A DNA stretch of 64,000 nucleotides from Sphingomonas parapaucimobilis NBRC 15100 (GTDB lineage: Bacteria; Pseudomonadota; Alphaproteobacteria; Sphingomonadales; Sphingomonadaceae). Positions 16,427-24,743 of the stretch are shown here, piece after piece (the stretch's first letter is position 1; every line of letters begins with the position of its first letter). Location: the NCBI RefSeq assembly GCF_000787715.1, contig NZ_BBPI01000068.1, forward strand, positions 1-64,000. Reading direction: 5' to 3'. The position numbers were made by a program, and so were the translations under genes. The notes below the pieces were generated by a model. That model ran no database searches, had not been told where the DNA came from, and saw only the letters and a list, made by a program, of their open reading frames with translations.

Positions 16427-18202
16427 ATGATGCGCTGGTGGCATGAACGGCGACGGCGGCCCCGATCGCTTCGTGAGACCATGGTGTCGCTTCTGACCCT
16501 GACCGGGATCGGCGGGGCGTTGGCGTTGGCCGTCCTGCTGACGCTGGTCATCTCGCCGGGCTTTGCCGAGCTGGAAGAGCGGGCGACGGATGGTTATCGC
16601 GGCCGGGCGCAGACGCTGTTGTCCGACTTCGCGGCGATAAACGAGGTCGCCGCGCGCGAACAGGCCAGTGCCGTTGCCTCGCACGGTATCGGGCCGACGG
16701 TGCCACCCCATGGCATCCTGTACCGGCGCGTGGCTGGCGAGGACGGCAACGTTCGGGGTCCTTCGACGAAAGAGGCGCGTCAGGCCGCTGCGGCACTGGA
16801 TCGCCTGGAGCTTGAGGATCTGGTTAAACCAGGCGGCTCGACGCGTTTCTATCTCTCCGTCGACGGAAACATCCTGGCGGTGGGCGTGGCGGAAAGCCCG
16901 CAAGGCGATATCCAGGTCGCCGTGGCGCGGCGTCTGACCGGGCAGAATATATCCCGCCTGCTCGGGCGGCCAGTGACCCTTTCCAGCGGCGCGGTAGCCG
17001 GCAACGCGACCACCAGCCGCAGTACGCAGTTCATCGACATCGCCGTGCCCGTCTATGGACCCGAAGGGCGGCCGGTCGCCTCGGCCCGGTTCCAGGTTTC
17101 CCGCGAGGTCGTGCTGCTTGGGCGCCGCGTTCTCCTCCTGGCGGCGGCGGCATCGATCCTCTTGCTCGTGTTGCTTCTGCTGATGCTGCGCCGGGCGCTG
17201 GGGCGGTTCGTCCTCGTCCCGCTCGATCGGGTCGAGCGGCATATGCAGCGGGTCCAGGCATCGGGCGCGCTGCTGCCGTTCGAGGACGAGCAGAGCCCAT
17301 GCGAAGAGTTCGGATCGCTCGGGCGCAACTTCAATGCGATGCTCAGCCAGTTGAAGGATTTGCGCGAACGCAATGAAATCCAGAGCTTCGCGCTTGGCCG
17401 TTCGGAAAGCGCCGTTGCGGTCCTGCACAATGTCCGCAACGCGCTGGCGCCTCTGGCAACGATCCTCAGTCACGGCGTCGGACAACAGGACAGCGCCCGT
17501 CGCGATCTGGTTGACCGGGCGCTTGCCGAACTGGCGCAGGGAGAGGCGGAGCCGGAAAGGCGCGCCAAGCTCGTCGCCTTCCTGTCGACCGCTTTCGACG
17601 CGGAGGCGCTGGCTCGCACCGAGGTCCGGCGGCAATTGGAAGTCGGGCGCGACGCGATGCGCCAGACGCTGGAGATCATCGGCGCGCAGCAGGCCCGGGC
17701 GCATGAGCGGCCCGCCCGCGAACGTTGCGACATCAGCGACATCGTGGCGCGCAACGCGACGATCGCACGCTACGCCCATGCCGTATCGATCAGCTTCACC
17801 TTTCCGGCGCACTCGGCCTATGTGGTGGCCAACCGCGTGATCCTGAGCCAGGTGATCGGCAACCTCTTTTCCAACGCGGTCGAAGCGATCGTTGCGACGG
17901 GGCGCGATCATGGTTCGATCACCGTCGACATTCCGCCGCCCAGCGAAGGACGGCTATCCGTCCGGATCATCGATGACGGCGAGGGGTTCGAGCCCGCCCA
18001 GGCGACGCGCCTGTTCCAGACCGGCTATTCGACCCGGACGGAGAAGTCCGGCGGGCTCGGACTGCATTGGTGCGCCAATTCCATGGCGGGGATGGGCGGA
18101 GCACTCGAACTGCGCAGCGCGGGCCGGGGCACCGGCGCGGTGGCGATCCTGACGCTCGACGCGGATGGGGAAGGGGAGCGTCAGGTCGAATTGGCGGCCT
18201 GA
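16427..18202 (+). CDS. Membrane sensor histidine kinase with atypical H-box
   Basis: The 591-residue protein has a membrane helix near 22-44, an extracytoplasmic sensing region to about 228, a second helix near 230-253, a HAMP-like segment, and a cytoplasmic kinase part. The presumed phosphoacceptor lies in AVLHNVRNALAPL near residue 334, not the usual H-E-x-R-T-P motif. The ATPase domain is typical: NLFSNAVEAI (N box), DDGEGFEP (G1), GGLGLHWCANSMAGMGG (G2). The gene starts 11 bases after the REC-GGDEF-EAL gene, so it probably phosphorylates that receiver. The stop lies 7 bases from the convergent dinB. Two ATGs in a row (16427, 16430) leave the start open by one codon. Confidence 0.85.
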   Translation: MMRWWHERRRRPRSLRETMVSLLTLTGIGGALALAVLLTLVISPGFAELEERATDGYRGRAQTLLSDFAAINEVAAREQASAVASHGIGPTVPPHGILYRRVAGEDGNVRGPSTKEARQAAAALDRLELEDLVKPGGSTRFYLSVDGNILAVGVAESPQGDIQVAVARRLTGQNISRLLGRPVTLSSGAVAGNATTSRSTQFIDIAVPVYGPEGRPVASARFQVSREVVLLGRRVLLLAAAASILLLVLLLLMLRRALGRFVLVPLDRVERHMQRVQASGALLPFEDEQSPCEEFGSLGRNFNAMLSQLKDLRERNEIQSFALGRSESAVAVLHNVRNALAPLATILSHGVGQQDSARRDLVDRALAELAQGEAEPERRAKLVAFLSTAFDAEALARTEVRRQLEVGRDAMRQTLEIIGAQQARAHERPARERCDISDIVARNATIARYAHAVSISFTFPAHSAYVVANRVILSQVIGNLFSNAVEAIVATGRDHGSITVDIPPPSEGRLSVRIIDDGEGFEPAQATRLFQTGYSTRTEKSGGLGLHWCANSMAGMGGALELRSAGRGTGAVAILTLDADGEGERQVELAA

Positions 18203-18209
18203 TCGCGGG

Positions 18210-19304
18210 TCATAGCGGCAGTTCCGCCTGCGCCGGGCCGGACTGTACGCCGTCATCGTCGCGGGAAAGACCGGACAATGTCAGCCCCAGCAGACGGACG
18301 CCGAGCGCCACCGGCAGTTGCTGGTCCAACAGATCGAGCCCGACAGCCAGGAACTCGGCCCGGTCCTGGATCGGGTGATGCGCCGAGCGGGCTCGTGTGA
18401 TGGTCCGGAAGTCGCTGTGGCGCAATTTCAATGTCACCGTGCGACCCGCAACGCCGCTCCGTTCGATCCGGGTCCAGGCGGCGTCGACCACGCGCTCCAG
18501 CGCGGCCCGCAGTCCGTCGCGATCAGACAAGTCGGACTCGAAGGTACGTTCGGCACCGACCGATTTGGCGATGCGATGGGCGCGAACCGGCCGGTGATCG
18601 ATCCCGCGCGCGGCACCATAGAGGTAATCGGCGTGGCTGCCGAAATGGCGCTGCAGGAAATCCAGGGGTCGGTCGCGCAGATCCCGTCCGGTCAGGATAC
18701 CCAGCGCCTCCATCTTGCCCGCCGTGACCGGGCCGACTCCGTGGAACCGCTTCACCGGCAACCCCGCGACAAAGGTCGCGCCGTGGGTCGGCGGGATGAT
18801 GCATATGCCGTTGGGCTTGTTCTGGTCCGAAGCAAGCTTGGCGATGAACTTGTTGTAGCTGACCCCGGCCGAGGCGGTCAGCCCCGTCTCCGCGCGGATG
18901 GCTTCGCGAATGGCATTGGCGATGGCGGTGGCCGAGCCAAGTGCAGCCCGGTCTTCGGTGACGTCGAGATAGGCTTCGTCGAGCGACAGCGGCTCGATCA
19001 GTTCGGTATAGCGGGCGAAGATGGCGCGGATCTGTTGGGAAACCTCGCGATACACGTCGAACCGGGGCGGCACGAAGATCAGGTCCGGACACTTCCGCAA
19101 GGCCGTCACCGAAGGCATGGCCGACCGCACGCCGAACGTCCGCGCCTCATAGCTCGCCGCCGCCACGACACCCCTTGCGCGCGATCCACATACCGCGACC
19201 GGACGTCCGAGCAGGGCGGGATCGTCGCGCTGCTCGACCGAGGCGTAGAAGGCGTCCATGTCGACATGGATGATCTTGCGGTTGGCTGGCGCTTGCTCCT
19301 GCAT
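18210..19304 (-). CDS. dinB: DNA polymerase IV (Y family)
   Basis: DinB is an error-prone translesion polymerase used when replication stalls on damage. The 364-residue product has the Y-family signature HVDMDAFYASVEQRD at about 14-28, the catalytic pair in SLDEAYLDVT near 105, AGVSYNKFIAKLASDQNKP, and the little-finger domain (about 240-350). Length is normal. It is convergent with the sensor kinase, 7 bases away, and stands alone. No obvious SOS box was identified upstream. Confidence 0.93.
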   Translation of the reverse strand: MQEQAPANRKIIHVDMDAFYASVEQRDDPALLGRPVAVCGSRARGVVAAASYEARTFGVRSAMPSVTALRKCPDLIFVPPRFDVYREVSQQIRAIFARYTELIEPLSLDEAYLDVTEDRAALGSATAIANAIREAIRAETGLTASAGVSYNKFIAKLASDQNKPNGICIIPPTHGATFVAGLPVKRFHGVGPVTAGKMEALGILTGRDLRDRPLDFLQRHFGSHADYLYGAARGIDHRPVRAHRIAKSVGAERTFESDLSDRDGLRAALERVVDAAWTRIERSGVAGRTVTLKLRHSDFRTITRARSAHHPIQDRAEFLAVGLDLLDQQLPVALGVRLLGLTLSGLSRDDDGVQSGPAQAELPL

Positions 19305-19415
19305 GATAGGCTATCGATTACAACATCTTGGATTGTCGGGCCGTTGGCTCGCGTGGAGCGAGGCTCCCCTTTGGATTGCAGCATTGTGATTGCCCGACGA
19401 TTGCTCCGAAGCTAG

Positions 19416-19679
19416 ATGATGTGCAAGAACAAACCGCGAATTCGTATTCACATCGATATCGCCGAGGTCCAGACAGCGGAGGGCAGGCTCCAGCTATTCG
19501 TGACGATCGACCGGACCGGGAAGTTCGCCTTCGTCGAGCTGCATCAGGAAGTTGGCAAGATGATCGCAGCCCAGTTCCTGCGCAACCTGGTCTCAGCCAT
19601 GCTCCACACCATTCATACCGTGCTGACGGACAATGGCATCCCGTTCACCAATCACGCCCATCACAAAAATAGATTGTGA
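19416..19679 (+). pseudogene. IS481-family transposase remnant
   Basis: This 87-codon fragment matches the core of IS481-type DDE transposases: IHIDIAEVQTAEGRLQLFV with the first catalytic Asp, the typical IDRTGKFAFVELH segment, and VLTDNGIPFT with the second Asp. The N-terminal helix-turn-helix and the C-terminal part with the catalytic Glu are missing, and the frame ends soon after the second Asp. No flanking inverted repeats were identified. It is a dead leftover between dinB and a TonB-dependent receptor. Confidence 0.75.
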
Positions 19680-19799
19680 TACCACCGTCACCCAATCGTC
19701 ATCGCCGTAACATCGCTTCGTAACAAACCCCGGCCACGGGAGCGGGAACGACCGGCGCCGGGGGGGTGTCGGCACGACCAAGCGCCCAGGGGAAGCAAC

Positions 19800-22598
19800 A
19801 TGCACGCCATTCGTTCCGGCATCCGCGGTCTCGCGGGGGCCTCTCTCATCGCATTGGGCTTTGCCGCAAGCCCTGCGCTCGCCGCCATGAGCGATGCGAG
19901 CGCGACGGCGGGCGCGCCCGCTGCGGGGCCGATCCTGTCGGGGCGCATCTATGACGCGAACGGCGTCGCGCTGCCCGGCGCACAGGTGGTGGTCGAGGGA
20001 ACGGGGGCGCAAGCCACCACCAATCTCCAGGGCGAGTTCAGCATCGTCACGCCCGAAGCGGCTGGCGACATTACGCTGCTGGTTGATTATCTCGGTCGCC
20101 CGCCCGTCACCCGCATCGTGCCCGCGGCCGAGCGGGGTCGCCCGGTCTCGCTGACGCTGCCCGCCGCCAGCGGCGAGCCGGGCGATATCGTCGTCACCGG
20201 CGCCTCGCTGCTCGACAACACCGCGCGCGCACTCAACCAGCAGCGGACCGCCGACAACACCGTCACCATCATCTCGTCGGATGCGATCGGTCGCTTTCCC
20301 GATCCCAACATCGCCGAGGCGCTCCAGCGTGCCCCCGGCGTCGGCATCGAGCGCGACCAGGGCGAGGGACGCTATATCAACGTGCGCGGTGCGCCGAGCG
20401 AATGGTCGGCGGTGTCGGTCGACGGCATCCAGATCCCCTCGGTCGACCCGACGACGCGCGCGGTCGACCTGGATACGCTGCCGTCGGACATCGTCGCGAA
20501 CCTGGAAGTCACCAAGTCGCTGCTGCCCTATCAGGATGCGGACTCGATCGCGGGCGCCGTCAACATCACCACCCGCTCGCCCTTCGACCGCAAGGGCTTT
20601 GCGCTGACCGGCATGGCGGGGGCCAGCTACAACCAGTACGGCAAAGGCCATGACTATCGCGGATCCGCTGCGGTCAGCGACACGTTCGGCCCGGACCGCC
20701 AGTTCGGCCTGCTCTTCTCGGGCAGCTATTCGATGACCCATCGCCGCCCCGACAATGTCGAGAACACCTGGAGCCAGACGCCCGCCGGGCTTCGGGTCAC
20801 CGAGACGCTGTTCAAGGATTACGACACCAAGCGCCAGCGGATCGCAGGGACGGGCGCGTTCGAGTGGCGCCCGTCCGACCGGACCCATGCCTGGGTGCGC
20901 GGCACCTATGCCCGGTTCGAGGATGACGAATTCCGCGACCGGATCGGCATATTGTGGAGCGACGGCACGCTGCTGGCCGGATCGACCGACCGCACCGCGA
21001 CGTACCGCAACACCCGTATCGAAAAGCAGGTCCGCCACCGCAAGCAGGTAAACGAGATCTGGTCGGCGACCGCTGGCATCGAGCAGCGGTTGGGCGAGGG
21101 CACGATCCGCGCGGACGTGGCCTATAGCGAAAGCTCGCAAACCTATCCGCGCCGGGACGAGCTGTTGTTCCGCTCCACGCTGCGGCCAACTTTGTCCTAT
21201 GATTTCAGCGATGCCGACCTGCCCAGCTATTCGCTGTTCACGACCAAGGAGCATCTCCAGCTCGGCACCTATGGGTTCCGCGAGAACGCCTATCGGTCGA
21301 ACACGACCAAGAATGACGAACTGACGCTGGCGGTGCGTTCGGACATGCCGCTGGGCGATTTCGTCACCGTTTCGGGCGGCGGCAAATATCGCGAGCGGCA
21401 TATCAATGCCGATGAAGAGCGCTTCCGCGACCGCCGCGCCTCGGCCGCACCCTCGCAGAGCCTGGCGGGGCTGTTGTCCGACCAGGACTCGCGCAACTTC
21501 GGTTACGATCTGGGCAAGCGTTTCGACACCGGGCTGGCCGACGCCTATTTCGACGCGACCAAGGCCGCCTCGGAACGCCGCCTGCCGCAGTCGCTGACCG
21601 CCGACTACACCGCCGAGGAGAAGATTCTTGGCCTGTTCGGCATGGCGAAGTACGTCAAGGACGGCACGACCCTGATCGCGGGGTTGCGCGTCGAAACCAC
21701 CGATTTCGAGAGTCAGGCGCCCAGCGTCTCGCGCACCGGCGCGGTGACGACGGCGCGCGGGCATAACGGCTATGCCGACTTCTTCCCCAACCTGACGCTG
21801 CGCCAAGCCTTCACGCCCAACCTGATCCTGCGCGGAGCGCTCAGTCGCGCGATCAACCGCCCCAATTTCCCGCAGATCGCGCCGCGCGTGCTGGAGACGT
21901 CCGAGGGCAATACGGTGCGTGTCGAGTTCGGCAATCCAGACCTGAAGCCGACCCTGTCGAACAATGTTGATGCGGGCCTGGAATATTACATCCGGCCGCT
22001 GGGCGTGATCTCGGTCAACGGCTTCTACAAGGACCTGTCCGACTATCGCTACACGCTGAACACGGTCGGCGTGTATAACGGCGTGGGCGGTGCGATCCTT
22101 AGCCGTCCGATCAATGCGCGCAAGGGCGAGCTGTACGGTGTCGAGCTGAACTGGCAGCAGCATCTGAACTTCCTGCCGGGCGTGCTGAGCGGCCTGGGCG
22201 TGTTCGCCAACTATACCTATACGCAAGGCCACGCGACGTTCGACGGGGCCTATGGCGGGCGCAGCCGCTTCGCGCTGCCGGGCCAGTCGACGCATATGTG
22301 GAACGCCAGCGTCTTCTACGAGCGCGGGCCGGTCAATGTCCGGGTCGCCTATACCAAGCGTTCGGACTATCTGGACGAGATCAACGCCGACAACCCCGCG
22401 CTCGACCTGTATTGGGAGGGTCGCGGCCAGCTCGACGTGACGGGCAGCGTGCAGCTGGCGCACGGCATCAACCTGTTCGCCGAGGGCAAGAACCTGACCA
22501 ACACGCCGGGTGTGCGCTATTTCGGCGAACGGTTCCGGACCTATGAATATGAAAAATTCGGCTACACCCTGTTCGGGGGTGTGCGGGTCAAGCTGTAA
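19800..22598 (+). CDS. TonB-dependent receptor with N-terminal carboxypeptidase-like domain
   Basis: This 932-residue outer-membrane receptor has a Sec signal peptide (cleavage near ALAAM, about residue 29), a carboxypeptidase regulatory-like beta-sandwich (about 45-120: LSGRIYDANGVALPGAQVVVEG), a plug domain with IGRFPDPNIAEALQRAPGV and INVRGAPSEWSAVSVDGIQ, and a 22-strand barrel ending in FGGVRVKL with the aromatic-hydrophobic terminal strand. It fits the large Xanthomonas/Caulobacter-type receptor class often tied to sugar uptake; the ligand cannot be read from the sequence. No transporter or hydrolase partner is adjacent. Confidence 0.9.
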   Translation: MHAIRSGIRGLAGASLIALGFAASPALAAMSDASATAGAPAAGPILSGRIYDANGVALPGAQVVVEGTGAQATTNLQGEFSIVTPEAAGDITLLVDYLGRPPVTRIVPAAERGRPVSLTLPAASGEPGDIVVTGASLLDNTARALNQQRTADNTVTIISSDAIGRFPDPNIAEALQRAPGVGIERDQGEGRYINVRGAPSEWSAVSVDGIQIPSVDPTTRAVDLDTLPSDIVANLEVTKSLLPYQDADSIAGAVNITTRSPFDRKGFALTGMAGASYNQYGKGHDYRGSAAVSDTFGPDRQFGLLFSGSYSMTHRRPDNVENTWSQTPAGLRVTETLFKDYDTKRQRIAGTGAFEWRPSDRTHAWVRGTYARFEDDEFRDRIGILWSDGTLLAGSTDRTATYRNTRIEKQVRHRKQVNEIWSATAGIEQRLGEGTIRADVAYSESSQTYPRRDELLFRSTLRPTLSYDFSDADLPSYSLFTTKEHLQLGTYGFRENAYRSNTTKNDELTLAVRSDMPLGDFVTVSGGGKYRERHINADEERFRDRRASAAPSQSLAGLLSDQDSRNFGYDLGKRFDTGLADAYFDATKAASERRLPQSLTADYTAEEKILGLFGMAKYVKDGTTLIAGLRVETTDFESQAPSVSRTGAVTTARGHNGYADFFPNLTLRQAFTPNLILRGALSRAINRPNFPQIAPRVLETSEGNTVRVEFGNPDLKPTLSNNVDAGLEYYIRPLGVISVNGFYKDLSDYRYTLNTVGVYNGVGGAILSRPINARKGELYGVELNWQQHLNFLPGVLSGLGVFANYTYTQGHATFDGAYGGRSRFALPGQSTHMWNASVFYERGPVNVRVAYTKRSDYLDEINADNPALDLYWEGRGQLDVTGSVQLAHGINLFAEGKNLTNTPGVRYFGERFRTYEYEKFGYTLFGGVRVKL

Positions 22599-22752
22599 GG
22601 ATGGGGTAGGGGGGGGCTGGACGGGGCGCTTGCCGTCCGACCCCCGCCACGGCATTTGCGATTGCCGCGCCGCTTGTGCATGGCGCTAGGGACATGTCGC
22701 AAATACAGGCTGACGGACGGACCGATGCGGCCTGCCCATCCGGGGATGTAGA

Positions 22753-23919
22753 ATGAAGATCGCTGTTTTCGGCCTCGGCTATGTCGGAATGTCCAATGCG
22801 GTGCTGCTCGCCCAGCATAACCGCGTCGTCGCGGTCGACATTTCGGCCGAGCGCGTGGCGATGGTCAATGCGCGTACCTCGCCGATCATCGATGCCGAAT
22901 TGCAGGATTTCCTGACCGGCCGCACGCTGGACCTGACGGCGACGACCGACGCTCCGCACGCGCTGGCGGGCGCAGATTACGTGATCGTCGCCACGCCGAC
23001 CAATTACGATGTCGACACCGACAGTTTCAATACCTCCTCGGTCGAGGCGGTCATCACCCTCGCCAAGACCCACGCGCCGCAAGCCACCGTGGTCGTCAAA
23101 TCGACCATCCCGGTCGGCTTCATCGACGATGTTCGCGCGCGGCTGGACACGAGCCAAGTCGTCTTCAGTCCCGAATTCCTGCGCGAGGGCCGCGCGCTCT
23201 ACGACAATCTCCACCCCTCCCGGATCATCGTCGGCGAACAGTCGGAGCGGGCGCGCATCTTTGCCGACCTGCTGGTCCAGGGCGCGGAGAAGCAGGACAT
23301 TCCCGTTCTGTTCACCGGTACCCGCGAGGCCGAAGCGATCAAGCTGTTCGCCAACACCTATCTCGCGATGCGCGTCGCCTTCTTCAACGAACTCGACAGC
23401 TATGCGATCGCCGGCGACATGGACACGCGCCAGATCATCGAGGGCGTCGGCCTCGATCCGCGCATTGGCACGCACTACAACAATCCCAGCTTCGGTTATG
23501 GCGGCTATTGCCTGCCCAAGGACACCAAGCAGCTGCTCGCCAATTACACGAGCGTGCCGCAGAATCTGATCCGCGCGATCGTCGACGCCAATCGGACCCG
23601 CAAGGATTTCCTGGCCGACCGGATCATCGCCAAGAAGCCCAAACGCGTCGGCATCTTCCGCCTGACGATGAAGGCGGGTTCGGACAATTTCCGCCAGTCC
23701 TCTATCCAGGGCATCATGAAGCGGATCAAGGCCAAGGGGATCGAAGTCGTCGTCTTCGAGCCCAGCCTGGCCGAGGACAGCTTCTTCGGCTCGAAGGTCT
23801 ACCGCGATCTCGCAGCATTCAAGCATGATAGCGACGTGATCATCGCCAACCGCAACGATGCTGAACTGGCCGATGTCGCGGAAAAGCTGTTCACCCGCGA
23901 CATTTTCGGGTCGGACTGA
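22753..23919 (+). CDS. ugd: UDP-glucose 6-dehydrogenase
   Basis: Ugd oxidises UDP-glucose to UDP-glucuronate, a precursor for exopolysaccharide and lipid A sugars. The 388-residue product has the N-terminal dinucleotide-binding motif [10 protein letters not shown], the STIPVGF and [14 protein letters not shown] motifs, and the catalytic cysteine in [16 protein letters not shown] near 260. Length equals that of E. coli Ugd. GGGGATGTAGA precedes the ATG. The gene stands alone between two receptors and is followed by repeat DNA. Confidence 0.94.
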   Translation: MKIAVFGLGYVGMSNAVLLAQHNRVVAVDISAERVAMVNARTSPIIDAELQDFLTGRTLDLTATTDAPHALAGADYVIVATPTNYDVDTDSFNTSSVEAVITLAKTHAPQATVVVKSTIPVGFIDDVRARLDTSQVVFSPEFLREGRALYDNLHPSRIIVGEQSERARIFADLLVQGAEKQDIPVLFTGTREAEAIKLFANTYLAMRVAFFNELDSYAIAGDMDTRQIIEGVGLDPRIGTHYNNPSFGYGGYCLPKDTKQLLANYTSVPQNLIRAIVDANRTRKDFLADRIIAKKPKRVGIFRLTMKAGSDNFRQSSIQGIMKRIKAKGIEVVVFEPSLAEDSFFGSKVYRDLAAFKHDSDVIIANRNDAELADVAEKLFTRDIFGSD

Positions 23920-23963
23920 CCGATCGGCCCCCCGCGGAGCGGGCGGCCTTCCAATCGATACAC

Positions 23964-24050
23964 TCCTCCCCTTCAGGGGTGGGGCGGTTCCACAAGCGTA
24001 TCGCCCGGTAGAGAGGCCCCACCCCAACCCCTCCCTGAAGGGGAGGGGCG
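23964..24050. repeat. Dispersed GC-rich repeat, copy 2, with inverted half
   Basis: Two facing segments lie between ugd and the convergent proline-rich gene. The right one (23992-24048) is a near copy of bases 1-58, sharing ACAAGCGTAT, CCCCACCCCAACCCCT and GAAGGGGAGGGG. The left one (about 23964-23987: CTCCCCTTCAGGGGTGGGG) is close to the inverse of that core, so the whole element can fold into a large GC-rich hairpin. It may serve as a bidirectional transcription barrier at this convergent junction. Confidence 0.65.
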
Positions 24051-24076
24051 CAGCTTCGCTCACGCCCGGTTTTCCA

Positions 24077-24376
24077 TCACCGACAGATCCGCACCCGCTC
24101 CCAGCCGCGATATTCGGTCCAGCAGTGGCGATAGGGGCGGTACGGCCGATGATAGGGCCGATATCCATAGCCCGCATCGCGCCAGCCATAGCCTCCCTCG
24201 TACCCACCCCAGCGCGGCGGGGGAGGGGGCGGTGCGGGCGGCGGCGGTGGCGGCGGAGGTCCCCAGCCCGGAGGCGGTGGAGGCGGGGGCGGACCCCATT
24301 CCTGCGCACTGGCATTGGCACTGAAGCCCAGCGTTGCGATCGCGAGCCCGGCGACAACAATACGCGTCACTTTCAT
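24077..24376 (-). CDS. Small secreted proline-rich, Tyr/Arg-rich protein
   Basis: The 99-residue product starts MKVTRIVVAGLAIATLGFSANASAQ without the earlier in-frame ATG, because a strong GGAGGG site precedes this one. After a Sec signal (cleavage near ASA, residue 24) comes a proline tract (about 28-55, PPPPPPPPGW repeated), then a Gly/Tyr/Arg-rich end with two cysteines (HCWTEYRGWERVRICR). This architecture is common in small envelope proteins of sphingomonads; no function is established. It is convergent with ugd across the repeat element. Confidence 0.72.
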   Translation of the reverse strand: MKVTRIVVAGLAIATLGFSANASAQEWGPPPPPPPPGWGPPPPPPPPAPPPPPPRWGGYEGGYGWRDAGYGYRPYHRPYRPYRHCWTEYRGWERVRICR

Positions 24377-24576
24377 GACTGGTCCCTCCATGCCCACCAC
24401 CGGGCATGACACAGATTTATAACGACCTGTGCTTCAGGAGGCTGAACGCGGTTGTTCGCTGCCGTTCAGGAAGGGCTCGCCCAGCGTAACCGCTTACCCC
24501 GTCATTGCTTCGCTGCACTCGCATTGAATGCCTAAATTTCCAACGGATTTTGTCATCTGACGGCCGAAGGCGTTCT

Positions 24577-24714
24577 CTAGATGAAACCGGGAAAGACCTC
24601 GGCAAACGGCCGGGCCTGGGCGCGTTGCTCGTCTGTCGGTTCGGGGCCATCGGACACGGCATCCACATCATCCTGGATGCCCGGCCTGTCCGCGTGCCCC
24701 ATGTCCCTATCCAT
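24577..24714 (-). CDS. Possible 45-residue acidic protein
   Basis: A short frame downstream of the TonB-dependent receptor on the same strand, 29 bases after its stop, encodes an acidic, soluble peptide with no cysteine: MDRDMGHADRPG at the start, SDGPEPTDEQRAQ in the middle and PFAEVFPGF at the end. AGGA lies about 10 bases before the ATG. The composition looks protein-like, unlike random GC-rich frames, but no family is recognised. The rest of the 24377-24743 interval shows nothing else. Confidence 0.35.
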   Translation of the reverse strand: MDRDMGHADRPGIQDDVDAVSDGPEPTDEQRAQARPFAEVFPGFI

Positions 24715-24743
24715 GCCGTTCGATCCTGTGCTCTTCGCAGTCC

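Noticed and set aside
18210-19304. Possible ImuB/DnaE2 mutagenesis cassette around dinB
   Set aside because: The polymerase is a full-length DinB with intact catalytic residues, and no imuA or dnaE2 gene is next to it.
19593-22655. A 1020-codon open frame on the minus strand
   Set aside because: It is antisense to a clear TonB-dependent receptor with signal peptide, plug and barrel. Its translation is Arg/Val/Gly-rich with no recognisable domain, as expected for the shadow frame of a GC-rich gene.
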